Shown: positions 1 to 9,144 of the stretch, in pieces
Position numbering within the stretch: the first letter of the stretch is position 1
Layout of the letters: every line of letters starts with the position of its first letter
NCBI GenBank assembly: GCA_044346745.1
Contig: JBIIYQ010000020.1
Span: 1 to 34,177 of the forward strand
Direction of reading: 5' to 3'
Origin: UKL13-2 sp044346745
Lineage (GTDB): Bacteria > Pseudomonadota > Gammaproteobacteria > Burkholderiales > Usitatibacteraceae
Length of the DNA: 34,177 nucleotides
Position numbers and translations under genes: made by a program
The notes under the pieces: model-generated
What the model saw: only the letters and a program-made list of their open reading frames with translations
The model's database searches: none
What the model was told of the DNA's origin: nothing

Positions 1-50
1 TCTCGAACCGATAGGTTCATCGTCTTGTAACAACCCGACTTGCTTTCCAT
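1..50 (-). CDS. Start of an unidentified gene, truncated by the window edge
   Basis: Reading the minus strand, an ATG at 50-48 opens a frame that stays open to the window edge (begins MESKSGCYKT and continues MNLSVR). A strong Shine-Dalgarno AAAGGAG lies at 64-58, seven bases before the ATG, so this is likely a true gene start. A second in-frame ATG at 20-18 is possible but has no ribosome site. It lies downstream of fabI in the same direction. Only 16 codons are visible and I cannot name the product. Confidence 0.55.
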   Translation of the reverse strand, partial: MESKSGCYKTMNLSVR

Positions 51-72
51 CGCAACACTCCTTTGTAGACTT

Positions 73-84
73 CACAATATTGTG
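73..84. promoter_or_regulatory. 12-bp perfect palindrome upstream of the left-edge gene
   Basis: CACAATATTGTG is a perfect palindrome, 9 bases upstream of the Shine-Dalgarno of the gene starting at 50 and 23 bases past the fabI stop. Its position fits an operator or promoter element of the left-edge gene, but no -10/-35 pair is convincing. The regulatory role is inference. Confidence 0.3.
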
Positions 85-107
85 TTGCACTAATTATTTG
101 AAACCGC

Positions 108-890
108 CTAGTGTGGCATTCCCGCGACAACCGTGTTGAAGCCGGCGTCGACGTAAGTCACTTCACCCGTGACACCGCTCGCCAAATCACTCATCAGGAA
201 GGCGGCGACGTTGCCGACCTCTTCTTGGGTGACCCCGCGTCGGAGCGGCGCGTGCTCTTCGAAGAAGCCGAGCATCTCGCGGAATCCGGCGATTCCCGCC
301 GCGGCGAGTGTCTTGATCGGTCCAGCGGAAATGGCGTTTGCGCGAATGCCGCGTGGGCCCAGACTTGCGGCGAGGTAACGGGTGACCGCCTCAAGGCTCG
401 CTTTGGCGGTGCCCATGGTGTTGTAGTTCGGCACCACTCGCTCCGCGCCAAGATATGAAAGGGTGAGCAGGGCTGAGGTCGGGTTCATGATGGGTAGCGC
501 CGCTTTGGCCATCGCTGCATAGCTATAGCTGGAGATGTCATGTGCGACCCGAAAACTCTCGCGTGACAGGCCCTCTAAAAAATCACCCATGATGGCTTCC
601 TTGGGCGCGAAGGCAATTGCATGGACAAACCCATCGAAGGTTCCCCATTCGGACTTGAGGCTGTCAAAACATGCCGCGATTTCGTCGTCGCGCGTGACAT
701 CACACGGCAGCACAATCTTGCCGCCAAAATCCGGAACCAGTTTGTGTACGCGGTCCTTAATGCCGTCGCCGGCGTAGGTAAAGGCCAGCTCGGCGCCTTC
801 ACGATGCATCGCCTTGGCGATGCCGTAAGCAATTGAGCGGTTAGAAAGAAGGCCGGTGACAAGTATTTTTTTGTTGGCGAGAAAACCCAC
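108..890 (-). CDS. fabI: Enoyl-[acyl-carrier-protein] reductase (NADH), FabI type
   Basis: FabI reduces trans-2-enoyl-ACP to acyl-ACP, the last step of each fatty-acid elongation cycle, in the cytoplasm. The 260-aa protein is a full-length short-chain dehydrogenase-type enoyl reductase. It has the nucleotide-binding segment GLLSNRSIAYGIA (residues 13-25) and the catalytic set Tyr146, Tyr156 and Lys163, which match E. coli FabI numbering exactly. I chose the GTG at 890 rather than the ATG at 911: the family starts MGFL..., a GGAG ribosome site sits 7 bases before the GTG, and the upstream ATG has none. The gene stands alone between the left-edge gene and a divergent glycosyltransferase. The family assignment is very secure; the start is inferred. 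Confidence 0.97.
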   Translation of the reverse strand: MGFLANKKILVTGLLSNRSIAYGIAKAMHREGAELAFTYAGDGIKDRVHKLVPDFGGKIVLPCDVTRDDEIAACFDSLKSEWGTFDGFVHAIAFAPKEAIMGDFLEGLSRESFRVAHDISSYSYAAMAKAALPIMNPTSALLTLSYLGAERVVPNYNTMGTAKASLEAVTRYLAASLGPRGIRANAISAGPIKTLAAAGIAGFREMLGFFEEHAPLRRGVTQEEVGNVAAFLMSDLASGVTGEVTYVDAGFNTVVAGMPH

Positions 891-1067
891 GAGTCCACTC
901 CAGAGAGACATAAAATGTGGGAAGAGTTTAGCCTAAGCCACCCTCGTATAAGGATTTCGATGTCGCCAGTAACAAGTGGGGTCTTGGGATCAAGGCCTGC
1001 GGCACCGTCGGGTTCGGAGCCCACAATGAATGATTGCAGCGCTAGCGAATCCCGGTAGACCCCCTGA

Positions 1068-2213
1068 ATGAACCTGACAAATTCGACACGCAGAATTCTG
1101 GTGGTGCGTCGCGAGAATATCGGCGACTTGATCCTCACCACGCCGCTGATGCGGTTGCTGAGAGAGCAACTGCCCAACGCGCATATCGCCGCATTGGTCA
1201 ACTCATACAACGCGCCGGTCCTAGACGATAACGATGATGTTGATGCGGTGTTCGTCTATACCAAGGGAAAACACGCCGACTCATGGTGGGGCAGCGTCGT
1301 CGCCCGTTATGAGCTGGTGCGTTTGTTCCTCAAGCTGAGGCGGATGCAGTTTGATGACGTGATCCTCGCTGAGCCGACTTACACGCCGCGGAACATCCGC
1401 CTCGCGCGTTTCATTCTCGGTAAGCCATGGTCTTCAGCGGAGCGTCGGGTAATTGGTTTTGAGCACGACGATGGAATGAATGCCGGTCTTGATGTGGTGG
1501 TGCCGAAATCGGCTATGGACGGTTTGCACCAAGCGCAGATCATGCTCCGTATCGCAGACGCTTACGGCTTCACCTTGCCAGTTGGTGCCATGGGGGATAC
1601 GCCGTGCTGCCGGGTTGGTCGACCAAAGACGCCAGCGGCCGCCGGGATAACGGCGGTGGGACAAACCGAGCCGCTGCTAGTTCGGCTGCACATCGGGCTA
1701 CACATCAGTGCGCGTAAGCCTTCACAGCGATGGTCGGTTGAGGCGTTCGCCGCGCTGGCCATGCAAATCCAACAGGCCGGCGATGTGAAGTTCAGCGTGT
1801 TTTGGTCTCCTGGTGCCGCCGACAACGCACTGCACCCCGGCGATGACGAAAAGGCGCAGGCGCTGAAAACACTCCTCGCAGCAACACCGGTGGCAGTTGA
1901 ATTTGTTCAAACCAACGATCTCGCCACACTTATCGTCGGATTGGAGAGTGTCGACCTGTTGGTTTGCGCCGACGGCGGTGCCATGCACATTGCCGCTGGA
2001 CTGGGTAAGCCAATCGTAGCCTTGTTTGGCGATTCCGACCCCATTCGCTGGCGTCCCTGGGGGGTACCGCATCGGGTGGTTCAAGCGCCGTCGAGGGACG
2101 TCGCAGCGATCGGGATTAACACAGTTTTTGATGCGTTTGTCGCGTTGACGGCGGAATGTGGTTTTGACAGCAAATTTGCCCCCCACAAGAGTGTAAATAT
2201 GACGCCGCCGTGA
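1068..2213 (+). CDS. Glycosyltransferase family 9 (ADP-heptose:LPS heptosyltransferase-like)
   Basis: This 381-aa protein resembles the GT9 heptosyltransferases, which move heptose from ADP-heptose to the LPS core on the cytoplasmic face of the inner membrane. The N-terminus has the family opening ILVVRRENIGDLILTTPL (residues 10-27). The C-terminal half has the donor-site signature DGGAMHIAAGLGKP (from residue 302), with conserved Asp302 and His307, followed by ALFGDSDPIRWRPWG. The length is normal for GT9. No clear Shine-Dalgarno precedes the ATG; GTG at 1101 is an alternative start. The gene is not among other LPS genes here, so the acceptor sugar cannot be named. It could act on LPS core or another surface glycan. 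Confidence 0.85.
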   Translation: MNLTNSTRRILVVRRENIGDLILTTPLMRLLREQLPNAHIAALVNSYNAPVLDDNDDVDAVFVYTKGKHADSWWGSVVARYELVRLFLKLRRMQFDDVILAEPTYTPRNIRLARFILGKPWSSAERRVIGFEHDDGMNAGLDVVVPKSAMDGLHQAQIMLRIADAYGFTLPVGAMGDTPCCRVGRPKTPAAAGITAVGQTEPLLVRLHIGLHISARKPSQRWSVEAFAALAMQIQQAGDVKFSVFWSPGAADNALHPGDDEKAQALKTLLAATPVAVEFVQTNDLATLIVGLESVDLLVCADGGAMHIAAGLGKPIVALFGDSDPIRWRPWGVPHRVVQAPSRDVAAIGINTVFDAFVALTAECGFDSKFAPHKSVNMTPP

Positions 2214-2324
2214 CAGGGTTTTCGGTATAGTTGCGTGTCGTTTTGGGGCTCGGTTTTACCGGCTGCCGGGCGACGGTCAACCAGAAGTTGTTTTCGCTCT
2301 GCCATTCCGCAAATTGGGGTAACT

Positions 2325-4187
2325 ATGGGGTCGTTCTCGCCAAACAGTACATTCGGTAAGCTGACCGCGATCATTGGTCTGGCGCTGGTGTCAATTGGCA
2401 GTAGTGCGTCCACTCCGACAACGCCCGGCGCCGCGTATATGCCAGACAAAAACAAAGTGCTGCGCTACGCCTTTGAGGTTGCAGAGTCGAGTATGGATCC
2501 GCAGAAGGTTTCGGACTTGTACTCGACGATCGTCCATAACGCCATTTTTGATACGCCGCTTCGATATGACTACCTGGCGCGGCCGTTGAAGGCAGTTCCG
2601 AATACACTCGTCGGGATGCCGGAGATCTCGGCCGACTTCAAGACGCTGACCATGCGTGTTAAGTCAGGTATCTATTTTGCCGACCATCCGGTGTTCGGCG
2701 GCAAGAAGCGCGAACTGACAGCCGAAGATTACGTTTATTCAATCAAGCGCCTGTTCGACCCGGCGTTGACCGCACCCTTGCTTGGAGAGGTTGAAGGGAA
2801 AATCGTCGGCTCCACCGAATTCATGACGCGTGTGCGAAAAGCTAATAGGATGGATTACGACACACCCATGGAGGGCCTGCGCGCCTTGGATCGCTATACG
2901 TGGCAGATTAAGCTCAATGACACGCAGCCCGATTTTTTTTACATGCTCACGGATTGCCGCGTTTCGTGCGCCGTCGCCCGCGAGGTGGTTGAAAAGTACG
3001 GCAATGATATTGGCTCGCACCCGGTTGGCACCGGCGCTTACAAACTGGTGTCGTGGAAGCGCAGCTCGCGGATGGTGTTTGAGTACAACCAAAATTTCCG
3101 AGAGGCCTACTTCGAGGGCGAGCCCGCCGCGGATGACCTCGAGGGACAGCAGATCTTGGCGCAGATGAAGGGTAAACGGTTGCCGCAGGTGCATCGCGTA
3201 GAGGTGTCGATCATTGAAGAGCGTCAGCCGCGTTACCTCGCGTTCTTGAATAACGAGTTTGACATGCTTTGGCTATTTCCAGAGGACTTTGCCAACATCG
3301 CCTTCCCCGGCAATAAGATCGCACCGGGCCTGGCCAAGGCTGGTATTCGCATGCAGCAAGTGCCGGCGCTCGACATTCACTTCGTCTATTTCAACATGGA
3401 GGATGCGACAGTCGGCGGCTACACGCCGGATAAGATCGCGCTGCGCCGCGCGATTTCGCTCGGATATAAAGCCTCGGACGAAATTTCGATCATCCGCAAG
3501 GGGCAGGCGATTCCGGCCTACACACCGTACGCGCCAGGCTCGCAAGGCTGGACGCCTGAGTTCAAAACCAATATCGGCGAATACGATCCCGCCAAAGCGA
3601 AGGCATTACTCGATCTGTATGGCTACAAGGACGTTGATGGCGACGGCTATCGCGAGATGCCCGACGGCTCGGCGCTAGTCTTGAGAAACAATTCGACACC
3701 GACCGACCGGGACAAGCAATTCGATGAGTTGTGGAAGCGCTCGATGGACGCGATCGGCATCAAGATCGAGGTTCGCAAGGGCAAGTGGCCAGATTTTCTG
3801 AAGGCGTCGGACGCTGGCAAGCTCATGATGTGGCAGCTTGGTGGTGCGGCCACGACCCCAAGTGCCGACACTTGGCTTCAGACCTACTACGGCCCCAACG
3901 CCGGCTTCAAGGGAAATCGCTCGCGTTTCAAAAACGCCGAGTACGACCGCCTGTTTGAGGCCAGTGAACAGCTGCCACACGGCCCCGAGCGCACCAAGCT
4001 TTACCAAGAAATGGCGCGCATTCTCGCGGCTTACGCGCCATCAAAAATCAACACGCACCGCATCCTCACGGATTTGTATTACCCGTATCTGGTGGGTTTT
4101 CGCCGCCCGGCAGTGCAGTCACAGAGCTGGTGGCGATTCGTAGATATTGATGTGCCGCTGATGAAGCAATACGAGGCAAAACGCTGA
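2325..4187 (+). CDS. ABC peptide-type substrate-binding protein, family 5 (first of three)
   Basis: This 620-aa periplasmic solute-binding protein of the SBP_bac_5 (oligopeptide/dipeptide) family captures ligand for the permeases encoded downstream. A signal peptide occupies about residues 1-30 (Lys12 then a hydrophobic run). The mature part carries family landmarks such as FDTPLRYDYLARP, SGIYFAD and HPVGTGAYKL. I chose the ATG at 2325: it puts the signal peptide at the N-terminus and has GGGGT just upstream. The longer frame from 2235 would place 30 non-signal residues in front. The stop overlaps the next start by one base (TGATG), indicating translational coupling. An EF-hand-like loop DVDGDGYRE starts at residue 436. 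The ligand is not predictable; peptides are the family default. Confidence 0.92.
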   Translation: MGSFSPNSTFGKLTAIIGLALVSIGSSASTPTTPGAAYMPDKNKVLRYAFEVAESSMDPQKVSDLYSTIVHNAIFDTPLRYDYLARPLKAVPNTLVGMPEISADFKTLTMRVKSGIYFADHPVFGGKKRELTAEDYVYSIKRLFDPALTAPLLGEVEGKIVGSTEFMTRVRKANRMDYDTPMEGLRALDRYTWQIKLNDTQPDFFYMLTDCRVSCAVAREVVEKYGNDIGSHPVGTGAYKLVSWKRSSRMVFEYNQNFREAYFEGEPAADDLEGQQILAQMKGKRLPQVHRVEVSIIEERQPRYLAFLNNEFDMLWLFPEDFANIAFPGNKIAPGLAKAGIRMQQVPALDIHFVYFNMEDATVGGYTPDKIALRRAISLGYKASDEISIIRKGQAIPAYTPYAPGSQGWTPEFKTNIGEYDPAKAKALLDLYGYKDVDGDGYREMPDGSALVLRNNSTPTDRDKQFDELWKRSMDAIGIKIEVRKGKWPDFLKASDAGKLMMWQLGGAATTPSADTWLQTYYGPNAGFKGNRSRFKNAEYDRLFEASEQLPHGPERTKLYQEMARILAAYAPSKINTHRILTDLYYPYLVGFRRPAVQSQSWWRFVDIDVPLMKQYEAKR

Positions 4188-6001
4188 TGTTGAGTTTTTA
4201 TATGACGATTTCGCGGGCGCTGCTGCTGGTTGCGGCGCTCGTGTCGTTGCCGAGCTATGCGCAGGCAGATCCAAACAAAGTGTTGCGTTGGGCATTTGAG
4301 ACTGCGGAGACCGGTTTCGATCCGCCGCAGACCTCAGACTGGTATTCAAGTTACGTCTTCGCCAACATTTTTGATACGCCGTTAACCTACGACTATCTGG
4401 CGCGCCCGGTGAAATTGAAGCCCAATGTCCTAGAAGCGATGCCGGACGTCTCACCGGACGGTTTGGTTTACACGCTCAGGTTTCGCAAGGGCATTTACTT
4501 CGCTGATGACGCAGCGTTCAACGGCCAAAAGCGTGAGCTCGTCGCCGCGGATTTGGCCTATTCGATGAAGCGTTTGTTTGATCCGAAAACGCGCTCACCG
4601 AATTTGTCGTATCTCGACGGCAAGATTGCCGGCATGGAAAAAGTTCGCCAGAAGCAGCGTGAGACTGGCATCTTTGATTACGACATGCCGGTCGAGGGGT
4701 TTGAGTTGGTCGACCGCTACACCCTTCGCATCAAGCTGGTGGCGCCGGATTACAACTTCCTCTATATCCTCGCCTACAACGGTGCTTGCGCGATTGTCGC
4801 GCGTGAAGTGGTGGAGAAATATGCCACAGACATCATGGCGCACCCGGTGGGGACGGGGCCGTATAAGCTGGATTCATGGAAGCGATCGTCGAAGACTGTT
4901 TTGGTTGCCAACCCCGGGTTTCGGGAAGAGTACTGGGAGGCCGAGCCAAACGCGGACGACGCGAAGGGGCAGGAAATCGCGAAGAAGATGCGCGGCAAAC
5001 GTTTGCCCATGATCGGTCGGATCGAGTTCTATGTGATCGAAGAAACACAACCACGCTGGTTGTCGTTTCGCAATATGCAACACGACTATATCGACCGGGT
5101 TCACCCCGACTTCATCAATCAAGCCTATCCCAACAACCGGCTGGCAAAGGACTTGGAAAAGCTGGGCGTGCAGGTCAGCCGCACGGCGGCGATGGAAGTC
5201 ACGTACGCTTACTTTGGTATGGAGAACCCCGTGGTGGGGGGCTATACCCCGGAGAAGGTTGCGCTGCGCCGCGCCATCAGCATGGGTTACAACGCGCCGG
5301 AAGAAATTGCCATCAATCGCAAAGGCCAGGCGGTTGCGGTCCATACACCGATTGGTCCCGGGGCGTTCGGTTATGAGGCTGATTTCCGCTCGCGTGCCAC
5401 TGAGTATGACCCGGCAGCTGCAAGGGCGCTACTCGATGTGTACGGATACAAAGACCGCAATGGCGATGGCTATCGGGAGAATCCGGACGGCACGCGCCTT
5501 GAGATTCTGATGTCGTCGACGCCGACGCTGCGTGACCGTCAGCTCGATGAAGGCTGGAAAAAAAGCATGGAAGCCATCGGCATTCGGATCTCGTTTCCGA
5601 AAGCGCAATGGCCTGATCTATTGAAGGAATCGCGCGCCGGCAAACTCATGAGCTGGCGGCTGGCGTGGGGAGCGCAGTATCCGGACGCCGACGCGTTTTA
5701 CTTAATGCTGTTCGGGCCGAACGCCGGTCAGGCTAATCATGCGCGGTTTAAAAACGAAGAGTTTGACCGACTGTATTTGAAGGCGCGCATGACCCCGCCT
5801 GGCGACGAACGCTTGGCGATGTACCGGCAGATGAATCGTATTTTCCTGTCACTAGCACCGTGGCGACTGGGAGTTGCGCGGATGGACACCGACCTCACGC
5901 ATGCGTGGGTGCAAGGCTATCAGCGTCATCCAACATTGCGTGGTGTTTGGAAAATGGTCGATATGGATTTGGACGTGCAGCGTCAGGTTCGTAAAGAGTA
6001 A
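4187..6001 (+). CDS. ABC peptide-type substrate-binding protein, family 5 (second of three)
   Basis: This 604-aa periplasmic binding protein is a clear paralogue of its neighbours, sharing blocks such as FDTPLTYDYLARPVKL, KGIYFADDAAF, KRELV, HPVGTGPYKL and GGYTPEKVALRRAIS. Residues 1-25 form a signal peptide ending near SYAQA. The ATG at 4187 shares its A with the stop of the preceding gene; an in-frame ATG at 4202 would leave a shorter but still workable signal peptide. The same EF-hand-like loop (DRNGDGYRE) occurs in the C-terminal half. It is co-transcribed with the first binding protein and presumably feeds the same permease pair, perhaps with different ligand preference (inference). Confidence 0.92.
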   Translation: MLSFYMTISRALLLVAALVSLPSYAQADPNKVLRWAFETAETGFDPPQTSDWYSSYVFANIFDTPLTYDYLARPVKLKPNVLEAMPDVSPDGLVYTLRFRKGIYFADDAAFNGQKRELVAADLAYSMKRLFDPKTRSPNLSYLDGKIAGMEKVRQKQRETGIFDYDMPVEGFELVDRYTLRIKLVAPDYNFLYILAYNGACAIVAREVVEKYATDIMAHPVGTGPYKLDSWKRSSKTVLVANPGFREEYWEAEPNADDAKGQEIAKKMRGKRLPMIGRIEFYVIEETQPRWLSFRNMQHDYIDRVHPDFINQAYPNNRLAKDLEKLGVQVSRTAAMEVTYAYFGMENPVVGGYTPEKVALRRAISMGYNAPEEIAINRKGQAVAVHTPIGPGAFGYEADFRSRATEYDPAAARALLDVYGYKDRNGDGYRENPDGTRLEILMSSTPTLRDRQLDEGWKKSMEAIGIRISFPKAQWPDLLKESRAGKLMSWRLAWGAQYPDADAFYLMLFGPNAGQANHARFKNEEFDRLYLKARMTPPGDERLAMYRQMNRIFLSLAPWRLGVARMDTDLTHAWVQGYQRHPTLRGVWKMVDMDLDVQRQVRKE

Positions 6002-6101
6002 AAGTCCAGTACTGGCGGGCATTTTCAGGCATTTACGGCTGAAACGGCAAGCAGGACGGGCAGTTTTAGATTGCAATCGGACGTACTACGAGGAGTGAGT
6101 T

Positions 6102-8009
6102 TTGCCAACGATTGACACACCAACTGTTGAACATCACACGTCAGGGTTAGTGACGGGTATGTCGCCTGTGACGCGTGTGCCGTTGGCGTTGCGGTCAGCT
6201 GTATTCTTCGGGGCGATTGTCCTCATTACGTGTCTATCGACTTTGGCGTCAACGGTCTTCGCCGCAGACGCGGGGAAAAAGACGATCAAGATTGCCTTCC
6301 GCGCCATTGAAACCGGCTTCGATCCGCAAAAGATCGAAGATCGTTATTCGGTTGGGATCTGCGAGAACCTGTACGAATCGCTACTGACCTACGATTGGTT
6401 GGCGCGTCCGGTAAAGCTGATGCCACAGGTTGTAGAGAAAGTGCCGGAGGGCGAGGAGGGCGGCACACGTTTCACCTTCCGCATTAAGCCAGGCATCTTG
6501 TTTGCGGACGATGCAGCGTTTGGCGGTAAGAAGCGCGAACTGGTCGCCCGCGACATGGAATACGCTATCAAGCGCTTCCGTGACCCCGTTGTGCGCAGCC
6601 CTTACTCATGGCTGTTTGAAGACAAGATTGTCGGCCTCGACGAGTACGTCGAGAGCATCAAAAAAAGCGGCGCCAAGTTTGATTACGACAAGAAGATCGA
6701 AGGCATCACCCTTGTCGACAAGTACACCATCTCGTTCAAGTTGCGCTCGCCGGATTACAATTTCATCTACTTTTTTGCGATACCCAATGTCGTGCCCGTC
6801 GCGCGCGAGGTGATCGAGAAGTATCGCGATGACACAAATGCACACCCCGTTGGCACCGGGCCTTTTGTGCTTAAGGAATGGGTACGCGCCTCCAAGATCG
6901 TGCTTGAGCGCAATCCCAACTATCGTGGACACACGCTTAACACCGAGTTTGCCGATGCAAACGACCCCTGGGATCGCGACGCCATCAAGTCGCTCGCGGG
7001 CAAAACGCTACCGCTTATAGACCGAGTTGAGATCACGCCTATTGAACAGGATCAGCCGCGCTTCTTGGCGTTTATGGACAACCAGCACGACTACCTTGAA
7101 GAAACGCCGCTTTCGTTCGTGTCACAGCTATTCTCGAACGGCCAACTTTCGCCCGCGATGGTAAAGCGCAACGTTCGGGTCTTTCAAGAGACACAGCCGG
7201 AGATTGTTTGGGACGGCTTTAACCTAGACGATCCGATTGTTGGCGGCTATAAGCCGGAGAATGTCGCGCTACGACGTGCCATCATTCACGCACATGATGT
7301 TCAAGCCGAAATTAGCATCGTCCGCAGCGGGCAAGCGGTGCAAATGCACGGGCCGATCGGCCCCGGTGTGGTGGGATTTGACCCGACTTTCCGCACTGCC
7401 GAACAACAGTACAACTTGCCTGCCGCCAAAGCGCTGCTCGATTTGTACGGCTATGTGGACAAAAACGGTGACGGCTGGCGCGACATGCCGGATGGCCGGC
7501 CACTGACCATTGAATACAAATACCGCGCCAATGAAAGTGATGCGCGGCAGAGTGCGGCACTGTGGGTGAAAAATATGGCAGCGGTCGGGATTAAGATGAC
7601 AGCGAAAGAGGTACTGTTTGCGGACTTGATCAAGGATCGCAAAGTCGGCAAGTTTCAGATGTCCGGTTTTGCGTGGATCGCCGACTATCCCGACGCGCAG
7701 AATTTTCTGCAGTTGCTTTACGGGCCTAATACCGACATCTCCAACGACTCACGCTTCAAGCTCGCCGCCTACGATCAGCTGTATTCTGCCGCGCTGAAAT
7801 TGCCAGATGGCCCAGAGCGCAATCGTTTGTACCGGGAGATGAGCCGGCTCATCGTGGTCTACGCGCCGTGGCGTTTTACCCTGCATCGCTCGTTTAGCCA
7901 CTTCATCAACCCCTGGGTGAAGGGTTACAAAAAACACCCGATTTATTACACGGCATTCAAATATCTTGATGTTGACCTCGCCATGCAGCGCAAGGTGATG
8001 CAACAATAG
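6102..8009 (+). CDS. ABC peptide-type substrate-binding protein, family 5 (third of three)
   Basis: This 635-aa third member of the paralogous binding-protein set has landmarks ETGFDPQKIEDRYS, LTYDWLARPVKLMP, HPVGTGPFVLKEW and, in the C-terminal part, DKNGDGWRD, an EF-hand-like loop. The start is a TTG with GAGGAG six bases upstream. An in-frame ATG at 6159 gives a more usual signal peptide length but lacks a good ribosome site. The hydrophobic export segment lies at about residues 30-53, ending STVFAADA. A 100-bp gap separates it from the second binding protein, so it may have its own promoter or only a looser link. It is 40 bp ahead of the first permease gene. Confidence 0.9.
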   Translation: MPTIDTPTVEHHTSGLVTGMSPVTRVPLALRSAVFFGAIVLITCLSTLASTVFAADAGKKTIKIAFRAIETGFDPQKIEDRYSVGICENLYESLLTYDWLARPVKLMPQVVEKVPEGEEGGTRFTFRIKPGILFADDAAFGGKKRELVARDMEYAIKRFRDPVVRSPYSWLFEDKIVGLDEYVESIKKSGAKFDYDKKIEGITLVDKYTISFKLRSPDYNFIYFFAIPNVVPVAREVIEKYRDDTNAHPVGTGPFVLKEWVRASKIVLERNPNYRGHTLNTEFADANDPWDRDAIKSLAGKTLPLIDRVEITPIEQDQPRFLAFMDNQHDYLEETPLSFVSQLFSNGQLSPAMVKRNVRVFQETQPEIVWDGFNLDDPIVGGYKPENVALRRAIIHAHDVQAEISIVRSGQAVQMHGPIGPGVVGFDPTFRTAEQQYNLPAAKALLDLYGYVDKNGDGWRDMPDGRPLTIEYKYRANESDARQSAALWVKNMAAVGIKMTAKEVLFADLIKDRKVGKFQMSGFAWIADYPDAQNFLQLLYGPNTDISNDSRFKLAAYDQLYSAALKLPDGPERNRLYREMSRLIVVYAPWRFTLHRSFSHFINPWVKGYKKHPIYYTAFKYLDVDLAMQRKVMQQ

Positions 8010-8049
8010 TTTTTTTCATCCAACGTAATACTGTTTTTGAGGGAGGCCC

Positions 8050-9105
8050 ATGGGTGCCTACATACTAAGAAGAATTGGACAAATGGTGCCGACGCTTGCC
8101 GGCGTGATGTTGCTCATATTCGTTTTGTTTAATGCGGTCGGTGGTGACCCTGCGCTGGTGTTGGCAGGAAAAATTACCAACAAAGAACAAATCGAGAACA
8201 TCCGCAAGCAGCTTGGGGTGGATCAGCCTTGGTACGTACAAATGGGCTACTTCGGTTTTGAGGTCGCCACCGGCTTTACATGCACATGGCGGTCGTTCAC
8301 AGAGAAGCCTGAGCCGCCGAAGAGTGATCCAAAGGCGGATGCCAAGCCTGACACCAAGGCTGCGCCGAAGGCCGCACCACCGAGCGGTTGCCAAGCAGTG
8401 CGTTCGTGGGCGACTAACGAAGAGGTGCCGAAGATTCTCGCCACGCGCATTGGGCCAACGCTGTCGATCATGATCCCGGTATTGGTGCTGGAAACCATCA
8501 TCGCCATCTTCTTGGCGATCGGTGTGGCATACGTTCGCGGTACCTTGACCGATCGCATGATCATGATGATTTGTACGGTCGCGATGTCCATTTCGTTTTT
8601 GGTATACATCATCGTCGCGCAGTATTACTTTGGCTTTAAGTGGGGTGTCTTCCCGGTGCAGGGTTGGAGCGGCAACTTCTGGAAAGACATGGCGAACTAC
8701 GCGCCGCTGCCGATCATGCTGGCGATTTTTGTCGGCCTGGCACCTGCTTTGCGCCTCTATCGCAGCTTTTTCTTGGACGAAATCAACAGCGACTACGTCC
8801 GCACGGCCCGCGCAAAGGGGCTTTCGGAAAACAAGGTGTTGCTGAAACACGTCATGCGCAACGCGATGATCCCGATCATCACCAACGTTGGCATTGCCAT
8901 CCCCAGTTTGTTTGTGGGGTCGTTCTTGTTGGAATCGTTCTTCTCGATTCCCGGTCTCGGTCGTGAGATCTTGGTCGCGGTAAACCGCTCGGACTTCCCA
9001 GTCATCAAAGCGGCAACCGTTTATTTAGCAATGATCACGATGATCATCAATTTGCTGGTTGATATCACCTATAAAGCAATCGACCCGCGGGTGACATTCA
9101 AATGA
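8050..9105 (+). CDS. ABC transporter permease, DppB/OppB type
   Basis: This 351-aa inner-membrane permease forms one half of the translocation channel. It starts with the family's first transmembrane helix (AYILRRIGQMVPTLAGVMLL) and has about five more hydrophobic segments. The cytoplasmic EAA-type loop that contacts the ATPase is at about residues 247-270 (DYVRTARAKGLSENKVLLKH). Unusually, the periplasmic loop after helix 1 carries a Lys/Pro/Ala/Asp-rich insert (about residues 85-115, including KADAKPDTKAAPKAAPP) that ordinary DppB proteins lack. GGGAGG precedes the ATG closely. It pairs with the permease at 9353. Confidence 0.94.
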   Translation: MGAYILRRIGQMVPTLAGVMLLIFVLFNAVGGDPALVLAGKITNKEQIENIRKQLGVDQPWYVQMGYFGFEVATGFTCTWRSFTEKPEPPKSDPKADAKPDTKAAPKAAPPSGCQAVRSWATNEEVPKILATRIGPTLSIMIPVLVLETIIAIFLAIGVAYVRGTLTDRMIMMICTVAMSISFLVYIIVAQYYFGFKWGVFPVQGWSGNFWKDMANYAPLPIMLAIFVGLAPALRLYRSFFLDEINSDYVRTARAKGLSENKVLLKHVMRNAMIPIITNVGIAIPSLFVGSFLLESFFSIPGLGREILVAVNRSDFPVIKAATVYLAMITMIINLLVDITYKAIDPRVTFK

Positions 9106-9144
9106 AAGCCAAAAGTTCGAACGCATCTGCGTTGTTGCACGCCG

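Noticed and set aside
575..1210. 211-codon minus-strand frame over fabI and the glycosyltransferase start
   Set aside because: It overlaps the well-supported fabI in another frame and shows no family motif.
2164..2169. TTGACA inside the end of the glycosyltransferase gene as the importer promoter
   Set aside because: No -10 at proper spacing; a TATAGT at 2226-2231 has no matching -35, so the importer promoter stays unassigned.
8065..8850. 261-codon minus-strand frame
   Set aside because: It is antisense to the DppB-like permease, is rich in His/Arg/Gln and carries no family motif.
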